NCBI GenBank assembly: GCA_963700425.1
Contig: CAVOXO010000003.1
Location: 620,001-684,000 of the forward strand
DNA: 64,000 nucleotides
Source of the DNA: CAVOXO01 sp963700425
Lineage (GTDB): Bacteria; Actinomycetota; Acidimicrobiia; Acidimicrobiales; Microtrichaceae
Direction of reading: 5' to 3'
In this document: positions 54,442 through 64,000 of the stretch, in pieces
How positions within the stretch are numbered: position 1 is the stretch's first letter
How the letters are laid out: every line of letters starts with the position of its first letter
Notes under the pieces: model-generated
Database searches by the model: none
Told to the model about the DNA's origin: nothing
The model's input: the letters and a program-made list of their open reading frames with translations, nothing else
Position numbers and translations under genes: made by a program

Positions 54442-55800
54442 ATGAGGTTCACTGGTGAGGTGAACGCCTCGACGTCCTCGACCACAGATCCCCTGGACCT
54501 GCTCCGCAGCCGGCAGTACGTCGTTCTGCTGCTGTTCGGCGCCCTGATCGGCGTGCCGGTCGCCGCGGTGGCCTTCGGCTTTCTCAAACTGGTCGATGTC
54601 GCCCAGCAATGGTTGTTCTCCGACCTCGCCGTCGACATGGGATTCGCCGAGGTTCCCGTCTGGTGGCCGTTGCCGGTTCTGGTGGTGGCCGGGGTGCTCA
54701 CCGCATGGGCGATCGAGTCATTGCCCGGACGCGGCGGTCACGAGCCGACGGCAGGCCTGTCGGCAACCGGCGCCCCCGATCCCGTCGAGGTGATCGGGGT
54801 GACGTTCGCGGCGTTCGTCACGCTGGCGTCGGGTGCCGTACTGGGTCCCGAGGCCCCGCTCATCGCGATCGGCGGAGGCCTCGCGGTACTGGCGGTCCGT
54901 CTGGTGAAGCGGGATGCGCCGGAGCAGGCGACGTTGGTGATCGGCGCGGCCGGGAGCTTCGCGGCCATCAGCACGCTGCTCGGTTCCCCGATCGTCGGGG
55001 CCTTCCTCCTGATGGAGGTGGTCGGCATCGCAGGGCCCACGATGGGTGTGCTGCTGACGCCGGGACTGCTGGCTGCCGGCATCGGGTCGCTGGTCTTCAT
55101 CGGTCTCGACAGCCTCTCCGGCTGGGGGACCTTCTCGCTGGCCGTTCCGGACATCCCGCCCTTCGAGCAGATCGACGTGTACCAGTTCCCCTGGGCCGTC
55201 GCCGTCGGCGCGCTGGCTGCGGTCGTCGGAACGGCCATCAAACGCGGCAGCCTCATCGTCCAGCCTGTGGTGGCGAAGCGGCGCATGGTGGTCACTCCCG
55301 TTCTGGGCGCGTTCGTGGCAGTTGCTGCCATCGTCTTCAGTCAGGCGACGGATCGTGGAGTCGATCAGGTGCTGTTCTCCGGCGAGAACGCGCTGGCCCC
55401 CCTCACCCAGGATGCCGGCAGCTGGACGGTGGGTGCGCTCGTGCTCCTGATCGTGTGCAAGGGGATCGCCTACACGCTCTCGCTCGGCGGATTCCGGGGA
55501 GGTCCGACGTTTCCGGCCATGTTCATCGGCGCGGCGATGGGCGCGGCGTTGTCGCATCTGCCGGGACTCCCTGTCATCGCGGGTATCGCGATGGGGATCG
55601 GCGGAATGGCGGTCACGATGCTGCGGCTCCCGCTCACGTCGGTGCTGCTGACGACGCTGTTCCTCCAGGCCGACGGCGTGACCTTGATGCCGCTCGTCAT
55701 CGTCGCGGTCGTGGTGGCCTACGTCGTCTCCATCCGGCTGAGTCCGCCCGATCCCGATCCCGATCCCGATCCCGATCCCGAGCCGGCGGCCGCGACGTAG
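54442..55800 (+). CDS. ClC-family chloride channel/transporter
   Basis: 452 residues with ten or more helices. Signature segments are LASGAVLGPEAPLIAIGGGLAVL (GxExP with the gating Glu), ISTLLGSPIVGAFLLMEVVG, and ALSLGGFRGGPTFPAMFIGAAMGA-like sequence near residues 350-380. ClC proteins move Cl- or exchange Cl-/H+. The C-terminal tail is a DP-repeat (DPDPDPDPDPEP) encoded by a GATCCC microsatellite. It is divergent from the antiporter operon, consistent with joint ion and pH control. The start ATG 54442 is a choice; GTG 54460 is possible. Confidence 0.9.
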   Translation: MRFTGEVNASTSSTTDPLDLLRSRQYVVLLLFGALIGVPVAAVAFGFLKLVDVAQQWLFSDLAVDMGFAEVPVWWPLPVLVVAGVLTAWAIESLPGRGGHEPTAGLSATGAPDPVEVIGVTFAAFVTLASGAVLGPEAPLIAIGGGLAVLAVRLVKRDAPEQATLVIGAAGSFAAISTLLGSPIVGAFLLMEVVGIAGPTMGVLLTPGLLAAGIGSLVFIGLDSLSGWGTFSLAVPDIPPFEQIDVYQFPWAVAVGALAAVVGTAIKRGSLIVQPVVAKRRMVVTPVLGAFVAVAAIVFSQATDRGVDQVLFSGENALAPLTQDAGSWTVGALVLLIVCKGIAYTLSLGGFRGGPTFPAMFIGAAMGAALSHLPGLPVIAGIAMGIGGMAVTMLRLPLTSVLLTTLFLQADGVTLMPLVIVAVVVAYVVSIRLSPPDPDPDPDPDPEPAAAT

Positions 55801-55807
55801 CGCGACG

Positions 55808-57706
55808 TCAGTCGATGACCACGATCTGGTCGCCGGGCGCGAGTTCGACGGTACGCGAGACATGTGGGTTCATCACCAGGGCCGTGTCCGAACCGGGTCC
55901 GCCGCGCCAGCCGACGGCGAGCAGCCGAGATGCTTGAGCGGTCGCGACGATGTGGTCGAACCTGACTCTGCCGGTCAGCCCGAGTTCGGCCGCGTCGACG
56001 AGACCGAACGAGGGGCCCTCGGGGGCGTAGAGGGACAACAACACCGCGCGGCGTTCGGGTTGTTCGGCCAGCTGGGTCAGGAGGCGGCTGGTGACGGCAT
56101 CGCTCACGATGTAGTCATCGGCGCCCGACACGCGAGCGAGATCCACGTTGTCCGCATCGCGAAGTTCGACCACGATCCGCGGGACCGTCCCACTCCTGCG
56201 GTCGAGCTCCTGGCGAAGCAGCATCAGGCTCAACAGGGTGCGGCTGTCGGCCTCTCCGGCGGTGAGTCCCCGCCGGTATCCGAGAAGGACGATCGAGGTG
56301 ACGTCACGGGTCTGGTCCTCGGGCCCGAGTTCCCACGTCAGCCGCTCGCTCGGGGTGAGCGTGACCTCGAGGTCGCCGTCGGTCGCGACGCCCAGCTCGT
56401 CAGCGGTGAAGAGGGCCGGGTCGTACGCGATCTCGACCGTGGAGCCGGGTCGGCTGAACTGACCGACGCCCGAGACGAGCGTGGCGCCGAGGCCGTTCCA
56501 CCCGACCACCACCACGTGTTCGCAGGGAGCGGAGTTCCTTTCCCGTGCAGCCACCTTCGCTTGCGGGGCCATCCCCGCGAAGGGCTCTCTCCCCGGTACC
56601 GCGGAGTCGGCGTCGTCCGCGATCACGATGAGGCGATCGCCCTGCTCGGTGCGGCGGTCGGAGGGAGGATTGAGGTCGACGGTACCGTCGGCGCGAATCA
56701 TTCCGATGGGACGGGCGTCGGCGAAGCGACGAACGGTCTCTCCGAACTCGACGCCGGCCAGCCCGTCGATCTCCCGCACGAAGATGCAACAACCTCGGGC
56801 GTCGAGGAGTTCCTCCAGCACCTCTCGAAGGCCCGGCCTCCTCAGGGTGAACGACGTGAGGCGGGCGATGGCGAGCGTGGCGAGCATCGGGTGGACCGAG
56901 TCGCCGCAGGCACGGACGAGCCGCTGGGCCATGTCCGGCTCCCTCAGCTCTGCGACGATCGGCATGCGGCCGAATCCGCCGGCGGCCGCGCCCACGGCCA
57001 GCACCGATGTGACCACGTCGGCGTCGTTCTCCGAGTGCTCGTCGGCGACCACGATCACCCCACGGGCATCCTTGACGTTGACCATCGTCAGGTTGGAGAC
57101 GTTGTCGGTCTGCCCGGATCGGATGACCAGACGACTTCGATGCAGGCCGTTGCCGGTCCCGACGGCCTCGCGCAGCTCGGTGGTGTCGTGATCGGCCAGC
57201 ACGACGATCGTGTTGCCGCGTCGGTGCCTCCCGGCGATCGCCAGCTGTTCGACGACGACTGGCAGCCGCGATGATGCCCCGAGGATCACGATGTGGTCCG
57301 ACTCGACGACCGTGCTCCGCCCCCGCTGCATCTGGTCGACTCGCTGCTCGACGCCGCTGGCGATGAGGCCGATCAACGTCCCGGCGATCAGCACCCCGAA
57401 GATGGTGATGATCAGCGCGAGCACCCGCGGGCCCCACCCGGAGTCGGCCGCCATCGTCCCGGTGTCGAGAGTGCGCAGGAGGCTCTGCCACACGTCCTCG
57501 ACCCACGAGCCGCTCTCGCTGCCCGAGAACGTCACCCCGAAGGCGGCGAGCAAGGCAGAGCTGATGACAACCGCGGCCGCGGTGATCGCCGCGAGCCACA
57601 GGAGCACGGCCCAGGTCCCCCGCGACAACAGGTTGTCCACCCGATACCGGATCACGTGGCGGATCCGGCCCGGGTCGGGGGTCTGCTGGTCGTCGCCCTG
57701 GCTCAC
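55808..57706 (-). CDS. CASTOR/POLLUX-type ion channel with RCK-like domains
   Basis: 632 residues from GTG 57706 (AGGAG upstream). Two transmembrane helices near residues 30-50 and 80-105 flank a pore-like segment (WVEDVWQSLLRTLDTGTMAADSGWGPRVLALIITIFGVLIAGTLIGLI). Two Rossmann-like modules follow (HIVILGASSRLPVVVEQLAIAG and HVVVVGWNGLGATLVSGVGQF), each with NVKDARGVIVVADE or DVTSIVLLGYRRGL type strands. This is the layout of the CASTOR/POLLUX/DMI1 channel family (PF06241) found in plants and bacteria. The likely ion is K+ or Ca2+. The frame is intact. Confidence 0.85.
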   Translation of the reverse strand: MSQGDDQQTPDPGRIRHVIRYRVDNLLSRGTWAVLLWLAAITAAAVVISSALLAAFGVTFSGSESGSWVEDVWQSLLRTLDTGTMAADSGWGPRVLALIITIFGVLIAGTLIGLIASGVEQRVDQMQRGRSTVVESDHIVILGASSRLPVVVEQLAIAGRHRRGNTIVVLADHDTTELREAVGTGNGLHRSRLVIRSGQTDNVSNLTMVNVKDARGVIVVADEHSENDADVVTSVLAVGAAAGGFGRMPIVAELREPDMAQRLVRACGDSVHPMLATLAIARLTSFTLRRPGLREVLEELLDARGCCIFVREIDGLAGVEFGETVRRFADARPIGMIRADGTVDLNPPSDRRTEQGDRLIVIADDADSAVPGREPFAGMAPQAKVAARERNSAPCEHVVVVGWNGLGATLVSGVGQFSRPGSTVEIAYDPALFTADELGVATDGDLEVTLTPSERLTWELGPEDQTRDVTSIVLLGYRRGLTAGEADSRTLLSLMLLRQELDRRSGTVPRIVVELRDADNVDLARVSGADDYIVSDAVTSRLLTQLAEQPERRAVLLSLYAPEGPSFGLVDAAELGLTGRVRFDHIVATAQASRLLAVGWRGGPGSDTALVMNPHVSRTVELAPGDQIVVID

Positions 57707-57768
57707 AGCTGAGATCTCCTCGTCGCCGCCACGGAATGTAGCCCGCGTGGAAGGAGCCGACGTCGGCC

Positions 57769-60142
57769 TCAGAGGTAGTCGTTGCGGCGAAGCCAGGCCA
57801 GATTGGGATACCCCCAGATCGGGGGAAGGTAGAACGTGGCGAGGCGATAGGCGATCGCCGTCGAGACCGCGACCGAGTTCTCGATGCCGATGGCGCTCAG
57901 TCCGGCCACGATGGCCGCTTCGCTCACGCCCATGCCCCCCGGGATCGGCATGAACCCCGCGATCAACGAGACACCGGTGTTGATGAGAACCAGCTGTGCG
58001 AGCGACGCCGAGCCGCCGAACGCCAGCAGACAGCACCCGAGCGTCACCGCCTGGATCAGCTGGTACGCGATGTTGCCGCCGAAGAGCTGGGTCACGTTCT
58101 TCCACGACCGGAGGACGCGGAGGCTCGTCGCCGCATCCTTCAGGGGAGGGAGCACCATGCTGCGGAGCTTCGGCACCGAGAACGTCACGATCAACAGAAC
58201 CACGATGGCGGCCACCACCCCGACGATGAGTTGAGTGTCGCCGCTGAGGTTGATGTCCGACCGCATGCCCAGGGTGGCGAGCCCGCTCAGCGGGATGACG
58301 ATGAGCACGATCAGCTGGATGATGAACCCGGCCACGCTGTCGAGGGCGCTGATCGAGAGCGCCTCGGGAACCGACAGTCCGACCTTCTGGAAGAACCTCA
58401 CCTTCGTCGCCACCCGCGCCGCGGTACTCGGCACGACGAGATTCACGAAGGTGATCGCATACTGCATGGTGACCACCGGGATCAGCTTGAGGTGGTGGAC
58501 TGTGGCTCCGAGCGTGGCGATGGCCAGACTCGGCGGAGCGCCCTGGGCGATGACGATCGCGGCGACGACCCATGTCCAGTCCGCGTTCGAGAACTCCTCG
58601 ATCAGCGTGTCGAGACCGATGTTGGCGACAGCGGAGATGATGATCCAGGCCGCGAACAGGATGAGGACCGACTGGACGACCGTTCCGATGCTCGCGCCGG
58701 ATCTTGACGAGATCGGTCTCGGTGGCTCCGGTTGCGGTCGCCGCGTCGGAGCGCAAGTCGGCCAGGTCGACGTCCGACTCCTTCACCTGTCGTCGCAGCT
58801 CGGTGGGAAGCGCCTGCGGCTGGAGGTATGAGATGGACTCGGCGACCTCGTCGGCTCCGACGGCGGAGATCGCGGCGTCGAGGCTCGCCTGGGGCGTCAC
58901 CGCGAGCGCGCCCAGCGCGAGCGCCTGGGCCCGGTCCATCAGCACCTGGTGCCGTGACGGTGCGACCGAAGCCGCCGAGAAGTCGGTCAGGACCGCCGTC
59001 GACCGGTCCGAGTAGGCGACGGATCGAGTGTCGATCGTGCCGTGGGTGATGTGTGCGCGATGCAAGGCGGTCAGGTTGGACCACAGTGAGTGGAGAAAGC
59101 GCTCGTCGAGCGACCCCTCGGGAGCAGATCGGATCGACACCGCCGAACCGTCGGTCACCAGGAAGGCGTCGCCCTCGGTGGTCGCACCCGCAGCGACGAC
59201 CTCGGGAACCTCGACCCCCGATCGGTCGGCCCGCATCGAGACGAAGGCCTGGTGTTCGACGAGACCGAGCCGTCCGCTGGGGACCCGGGCATCGGAGTTC
59301 CGGTAGGCGATCGACCGCCACATCGAGACCAGGAGCTGGCCGTCCCATGCGTCGCGACCGTAGGCCCGCACGACCAGCGGCGAGCCGTCGCTGTCGGTGG
59401 CCGCCATGTCCTGCGCGCCGAACGTCGAATGGTTGAGCGGACGGAAGTCGTCGGCGACGACCCCGAGGTCCTGCAACGCCGCGGCGATCTGGGAGTCGGT
59501 GAGCTCGCCCCCCGGCGACCCGCGAACGAGATGGATCACACATGCCGCCGCCACTCCGAGTGCCACGGAGGCCGCTGCGCCCCCCACGAGTGCGATTCCG
59601 AGGCCCACTGCGGCCAGCGCTCCCCCGGCGATGAGTGCTCGTCCGAACCGTCGAGCCGGAAGGACGAGGTGCGGCGACGTCGTGGAGACGACCGCGGTGA
59701 TGGTGGCGAGCCGCACGCTGGGGAAGTCCGCCGGATCGCCGGTGGCCACCAGACCCGCCCAGAGATCCGGCCACGCACCCGTGGCCAGACGGGCGACGAT
59801 CGCGACCGTGCCCACCACCAGCGCCAGCGCGACGAACGCATCCACCGCCAGACTCCACTGTCGACGCACCATGGCGGCGGCGACCAGGAAGACCGCCCAC
59901 AACGTGACGAGCCCCAACAGGACGTGCCACAGCGAATCGAACCACGAGGGCAACCCGCTGATGACGTTCGAGAGTCCCGAATCGAACGACGACGGGGGAA
60001 CGGCGCGGACCCAGGTCCAGCCGACCACGACCAGCGACACGACGATCAACACCACGTCGGTCGGCCGTCGCCGCCGGCCGCCGTCCGGTGGCTGCGCGAA
60101 CAACGTGATGCGGATCGGTGAATCGAGATCGACCTCGGTCAT
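57769..60142 (-). CDS. Kinase-like domain fused to LPG-synthase-type flippase (UPF0104)
   Basis: About 791 codons with a frame change near 58700. The N-terminus has several helices (VVLIVVSLVVVGWTWV, SLWHVLLGLVTLWAVFLVAAAM and others). A middle soluble domain with MAATDSDGSPLVVRAYGRDAWDGQLL, ITHGTIDTRSVAY and AVLTDFSAASV looks like a degenerate protein kinase. The C-terminal ~310 residues are a PF03706 flippase (LVVPSTAARVATKVRFFQKVGLSVPEALSISALDSVAGFIIQ, GFMPIPGGMGVSEAAIVAGLSAIG). Related proteins flip aminoacylated phosphatidylglycerol or other lipids. The kinase part lacks the HRD motif, so catalysis is doubtful. Confidence 0.8.
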
Positions 60143-60273
60143 GGCCGACGGGGGCTCCCGACGCGTGCCGCTGCTTCGACCTCCACGTGACGAATGTAGC
60201 TGCGCGTCGCGCCGACAACGCGTTACGTGGCCGTATGGAATACTTCGGCTTCGTCATCGTCGTAAGGAGCACC

Positions 60274-61588
60274 ATGACCGACCTGCCGGCTGCGGCCGAC
60301 CCCAATGGCCCGATCCACGGTCTCGAGGCGTTCCGCACCCACTTCGACCGGAATCACTTCCCCGACGGCGAGATGTCCGCCGATGCCGTCTATGAGTTGT
60401 TGCACACGGCACTCATGTTGGATGGTCGCCCGACGCTGAATCTGGCGTCGTTCGTTACCACCTGGATGGAGCCGCAGGCCAAGAAGCTGATCGCCGAGAC
60501 CCTCCACAAGAACCACATCGACCACGAGGAATACCCCGCTGCATCGCTGGTCGAGGAGGGCTGCGTGCACATGCTCGGCGACCTCTTCAATGCTCCCGAC
60601 GTGGCGGACGTGGTCGGTGTCGCCACGATCGGATCGTCCGAGGCGATCATGTTCGGTCTCCTCGCCCACAAGTGGTCGTGGCGGGAGCGTCGCGAGGCCG
60701 AAGGCAAGCCGACCGACCGCCCGAACGTGGTGTTCGGGGCCGAGACACACGTCGTGTGGGACAAGTTCGCCAAGTACTTCGACGTCGAGATGCGCAAGAT
60801 CCCGATGAAGCCCGACCGTTTCGTCGTTGAGCGTCGAGGACGTCGCGGCGGCCGATCGACGAGAACACGATCGCGGTCGGAGCGGTGCTTGGGGACCACT
60901 CACATCGGCGAGGCCGATCCGATCGAGGAGATCAACGACTTCCTGGTGCGGCATCAAGGCGGACAAGGGTTGGGACATCCCGCATTCACGTCGACGGCGC
61001 CAGCGGGGCGTTCATCGCCCCATTCGCCGAGCCCGACCTCGTAGTGCGACTTCCGCCTCGAGCAGGTGGCATCGATCAACGCTTCGGGCCACAAGTACGG
61101 ACTGGTGTACCCCGGGGTCGGCTGGCTCATCTTCCGGGACTCGGTCGAAGCTCCCCGAGGACCTCGTGTTCAGCGTCAACTACCTGGGCGGCGCCCAGCC
61201 GACCTACACGTTCAACTTCTCGCGCGGCTCGGCGATGATCCAGGCCCAGATGTACAACTTCCTGCGGCTGGGCCGCAGCGGGCTACGAGGCGATCGTCGC
61301 CAACATGCTCGACAACGCCCGCCACCTGAACGACGAGCTGGCCAAGTCCGGCAGGTTCGGATCCTCAACCCGGGCCTGGCCGAGCCGGTCGTCACCTTCG
61401 AGCTCAAGGGCGACCCCGGATTCGACGTCTACCACCTGTCAGCCAAGCTGCGGGAGAACGGGTGGATCGTGCCCGCGTACAGCCTGCCGCCCGATGCCGA
61501 GGACGTCCACCTGATGCGGGTCGTCGTCCGCCTCGACCTGAGCCGGCAGATGATCGACATCCTGCTGAGCGACCTGGAGAAGGCCTAG
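60274..61588 (+). CDS. gadB: Glutamate decarboxylase
   Basis: PLP enzyme converting glutamate to GABA and consuming a proton. It starts MTDLPAAADPNGPIHGLEAFRTHF at ATG 60274 (AAGGAG upstream), with EEYPAASLVEEGCVHMLGDLFNAP, GVATIGSSEAIMFGLLAHKW, HVDGASGAFIAPFAEPDL and the PLP lysine in INASGHKYGLVYPGVGWLIF. About six frame changes lie between 60830 and 61370, but all blocks are in family order. A TAG at 61586 ends the gene; the same frame stays open to 61699 (SEKPDLWTAPDKAAAHAKARTGQA), so the stop may be an error for TAC. GadB fits the neighbouring ion and pH genes. Confidence 0.88.
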
Positions 61589-61699
61589 GACGACGCTGGT
61601 AGCGGAGCAGCCCTCGGAAGGGGCTCGGAGAAGCCAGATCTCTGGACGGCGCCGGACAAGGCGGCCGCCCACGCCAAGGCCAGGACGGGCCAGGCCTAG

Positions 61700-62624
61700 T
61701 GATCGATCGGCCGCGAGGCGACTGCGCGGCGACCGGCTTCCGGATCTCCCCGAGGGCTGGTACGTCGAGCGAAAGTGGGGACCCGGCCCGTTCACCACCC
61801 ACGCACTGATCCGCACACAGGACGGTTCGGATGTCGAGTGGAGTTCGAGGCGACAGCGCAAGCGGCTCGGCTTCGATCCGCGCCCGATGCAGATGGCAGG
61901 GGTGGCAGCGACGGTGCTCGGCCCAGCCGGACGAGCATCGAGATGGGGGCGTTGTTCGCCATCGGCTCTGTGTGCTTCGCCGCAGGGTCCTTTCCGCCGT
62001 ACTTCGACAATCGTTCCCCGACGGTCGTGGCGTGGACGTTCTTCGTCGGATCGGTCTTCTTCACCTCGGCCAGCGCACTGCAGTACCACGAAACCCTGGC
62101 CGTCCCCTCGTCGATCGTTCCCGGAACAGCGCCGCAACGCGGACTGAGGGCGATGCTGGGCTGGCGCCCTCATCGCATCGACTGGTGGGCGGCTCTGGTG
62201 CAGCTGATCGGTACGGTCTTCTTCAACGTGACGACGTTCGCGGCCACCAGAAGCGATCTCTGGTCTCGAACAGGAGCGACGTCTGATCTGGGCGCCGGAT
62301 GTGGTCGGGTCGATCTGCTTCCTGGTGGCGAGTTGGTTGGCGTTCTCCGAGGTGATGTCGGGGGCCTGGTGGAAGCCTCAGCGTGATCTCGGATGGGCCA
62401 TCAGCGTGCTCAATCTCGTCGGCTCCGTGGCCTTCGGCGTGTCGGCCGTTGCCGCCCGCTACCTCCGCAGCGCCGGAGAGGTCGCCAACCTCGCTCTCGT
62501 CAACATCGGTACGTTCGCCGGCGCCACCTGCTTTCTGGTCGGGGCCGCACTACTGCCGGTCGAGTCGTCGACGGAGGCGTCCGCCGCTACTGGAACTCGG
62601 CGGGTGCGGCCCCAGGTGTCGTGA
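61700..62624 (+). CDS. Multi-pass membrane protein (YrhK-like), frameshifted
   Basis: The start is uncertain. A cytoplasmic N-terminus DLPEGWYVERKWGPGPFTTHALIRTQDGSDVEWSSRRQRKRLG is followed by helices MGALFAIGSVCFAAGSFPPYF, VVAWTFFVGSVFFTSASALQYHE, WWAALVQLIGTVFFNVTTFAA, DVVGSICFLVASWLAFSEV, WAISVLNLVGSVAFGVSAVAARYL and LALVNIGTFAGATCFLVGAALLPVE. At least two frame changes occur (near 61870 and 62290). The repeated GS-F helices resemble the YrhK domain. The function is unknown. Its end overlaps the convergent hydrolase gene by about 38 bp. Confidence 0.6.
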
Positions 62625-64000
62625 CCAACGGGGGCTCGACGGTGTCGGCACCCGGTGTGCGGTCGGGGCGAAGCGTCCGCTTGGCCCGTTGGGGTCCGCT
62701 GTCGCTCTGCCGACCACCGGTCTTGATCCGCTCGCCACGCTCGACCTCGAGCCGGAGCAGGGCGTCGCCAACGGCCGTCCTCTGAGCGTCGGTGACCGGC
62801 GGGAGCCGGTACGCGGCGTGAACGAAGTCGGCGGTGTCGGCGCGATAGTCGTGCCCGAAGGACTTGAACTCCCCCGGCACGACACGCATGGCATTGGTCG
62901 CGTCGACGGCGATCTGCAGGAACGTGATCAGCGGCACCCAGTCCATGGTCTCGGGCACGTTGCGGCCCCGCTGGTCGCCGTTCAACCACGGTGGGCGCTT
63001 GACCGCCCAGCGGAACGACACCTGGGCGATGGGATCGTTGTCGTGATCGACGATGACCGCACGCAGGCGTTCCCGTTGCTCCTCGGTCAACTGCCGCGTA
63101 CTGCCCGAAGTTGTCGAACGCCTCCACCGTTCCCGGCGGCACGAGTTCGCTCGAACCTTGGCGCATGCCGGTCTTCGACCATTTCGCCAGCCCCACCAAC
63201 CCGAACCAGAGAGCCCTGTCGATTCCGTAGTGATCGAACCCGGAGACTGCCTTGGTGCATCACGACATCCGACGACGACCACGATCCCAGGCTCTCGCCG
63301 AACACCAGGACCTTGGGGCGCTCCGCCTCCGGGATTCCCGCAAGTCGCTGCTTGACGCCCCAGAGCAGGCCGCGGAACTGGCTGCGACCGAGATGCACCT
63401 TCTGCACCTCGAGAAAGAGGGACCGCGCGCGTACTGGATGCACGCGGTCGCGATGTCGCCCCTGGTGTAGAACTCGGCCGCCTCGATCATCGTCTGATCG
63501 ACCCACCCCGTCCCGGTGGGACTCACGAGCAGCAGATGGGACCGCTCGAAGGCGCCCGAGACGTTCCAGCTCGTCGAGCATCATCTCCGACCGGCCACTC
63601 GGGTAGATGGGCTCACTGTTCACCCCGACGAACGCGCGGATCGGGTGCGCGGCGGCCGGTTCGCCCATCGTCGACTCGATCAGCTCGGGAGTGACGACGT
63701 CGGTGGCGAACCGTCGCCCCTGTAACCCCAGCTGTTCGAACGGCGAGATGCTGTTGGGGCCGCCCGATGAGTAGGGGTGGTCGGGCCGCGTCGCGTACGC
63801 AGGCTCGACCTCTTCGTTCTTTCGTGGCGACGTAGCCGACTCCGGCCGAGTAGAGAGCGGCTGCGCCCGCAGCCCAGCCGGCCGCGTTGAGCGCTCGACC
63901 GACCATGGAGCGCACCGGGTCCTCGCCGAAGAAGCTCACCGACGCCCGGCGAGAGGTCATGAAGGCCTGGCCGATGCCCCTCCCGACGGTCGTGACCACG
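62587..64000 (-). CDS. PF10081-type alpha/beta hydrolase, partial at right edge
   Basis: The 5' end lies beyond the window. Conserved pieces in order are FGEDPVRSMVGRALNAAGWAAGAAAL, RFATDVVTPELIESTMG, IRAFVGVNSEPIYPSGRSEMMLDELERLG, SPTGTGWVDQTMIEAAEFYTRGDIATACIQYA, then KVLVFGESLGSW with the nucleophile Ser, and the C-terminal PIAQVSFRWAVKRPPWLNGDQRG with DWVPLITFLQIAVDATNAM. This is the membrane-associated Abhydrolase_9 family of unknown substrate. Frame changes occur near 63100, 63270, 63440, 63560 and 63820. The pieces join into one protein, so it is read as intact. Confidence 0.8.

Noticed and set aside
55808..60142. A single 1,444-codon minus-strand protein
   Set aside because: It is two genes (flippase fusion and CASTOR/POLLUX channel) joined artificially by a frameshift near 58700 that hides the flippase stop.

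Overview
The window is high-GC DNA from an actinobacterium, most likely the class Acidimicrobiia. This rests on codon use, the DUF222/HNH and CASTOR/POLLUX-type families, the gltX / tRNA-Gln / tRNA-Glu synteny, an IclR regulator divergent from leuCD, peptide-leader attenuators before leucine genes, and many leaderless promoters (a TANNNT box 6-9 nt before the start codon). The assembly carries many single-base frameshifts, mostly in housekeeping genes that must be intact (leuA, leuC, leuB, cimA, rsgA, ppx, greA, mscL, gadB). I treat these as consensus errors, give each gene its full inferred span, and state where the frame changes.

Layout. (1) 1-15824 is mostly branched-chain amino-acid synthesis. 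It holds the end of serA, a Leu-codon leader plus leuA, an IclR regulator facing leuCD across a palindromic operator, and an Ile-codon leader before leuB-ilvE-cimA. Interleaved are a secreted beta-propeller protein, an aldo/keto reductase, a DUF952 protein, rsgA, ppx, mscL and greA. (2) 15837-19880 holds a hypothetical gene, an L,D-transpeptidase, gltX, a DUF218 protein and tRNA-Gln(CTG) and tRNA-Glu(CTC).

(3) 19838 to about 49600 is a mosaic accessory region anchored on the 3' half of tRNA-Glu. Copies of the tRNA-Glu 3' half recur in the same orientation at about 26.1, 27.6 and 46.9 kb, with a decayed one at 49.4 kb. They sit in a ~172-bp structured repeat whose hairpin mimics the anticodon arm. 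Between the repeats lie: a secreted CAP-domain protein with three near-identical 429-bp repeats; four nucleotidyltransferase, HEPN or RelE/BrnT-like toxin-antitoxin pairs or remnants; scars of a transposase and a group II intron; a tandemly duplicated FHA-protein / Ser-Thr kinase module facing a lipoprotein with a kinase-like ectodomain and an AAA ATPase; a pfkB / beta-phosphoglucomutase / GH65 phosphorylase cluster; a Tat lipoprotein with a predicted glycosidase fold; and a heterodimeric ABC exporter. No integrase or integron integrase is visible. The best reading is serial accretion of integrative elements at the anticodon loop of tRNA-Glu, leaving a chain of att-like scars.

(4) 49771-64000 is again core-like: a flavin reductase, a YCII protein, a DUF222/HNH protein, a KefB-type antiporter with its TrkA-C subunit, a ClC channel, a CASTOR/POLLUX-type ion channel, a kinase-like/flippase fusion, glutamate decarboxylase, a small membrane protein and a PF10081-type alpha/beta hydrolase running off the right edge. 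The antiporters, ClC, CASTOR/POLLUX channel and GadB together suggest a cluster for ion and pH homeostasis.
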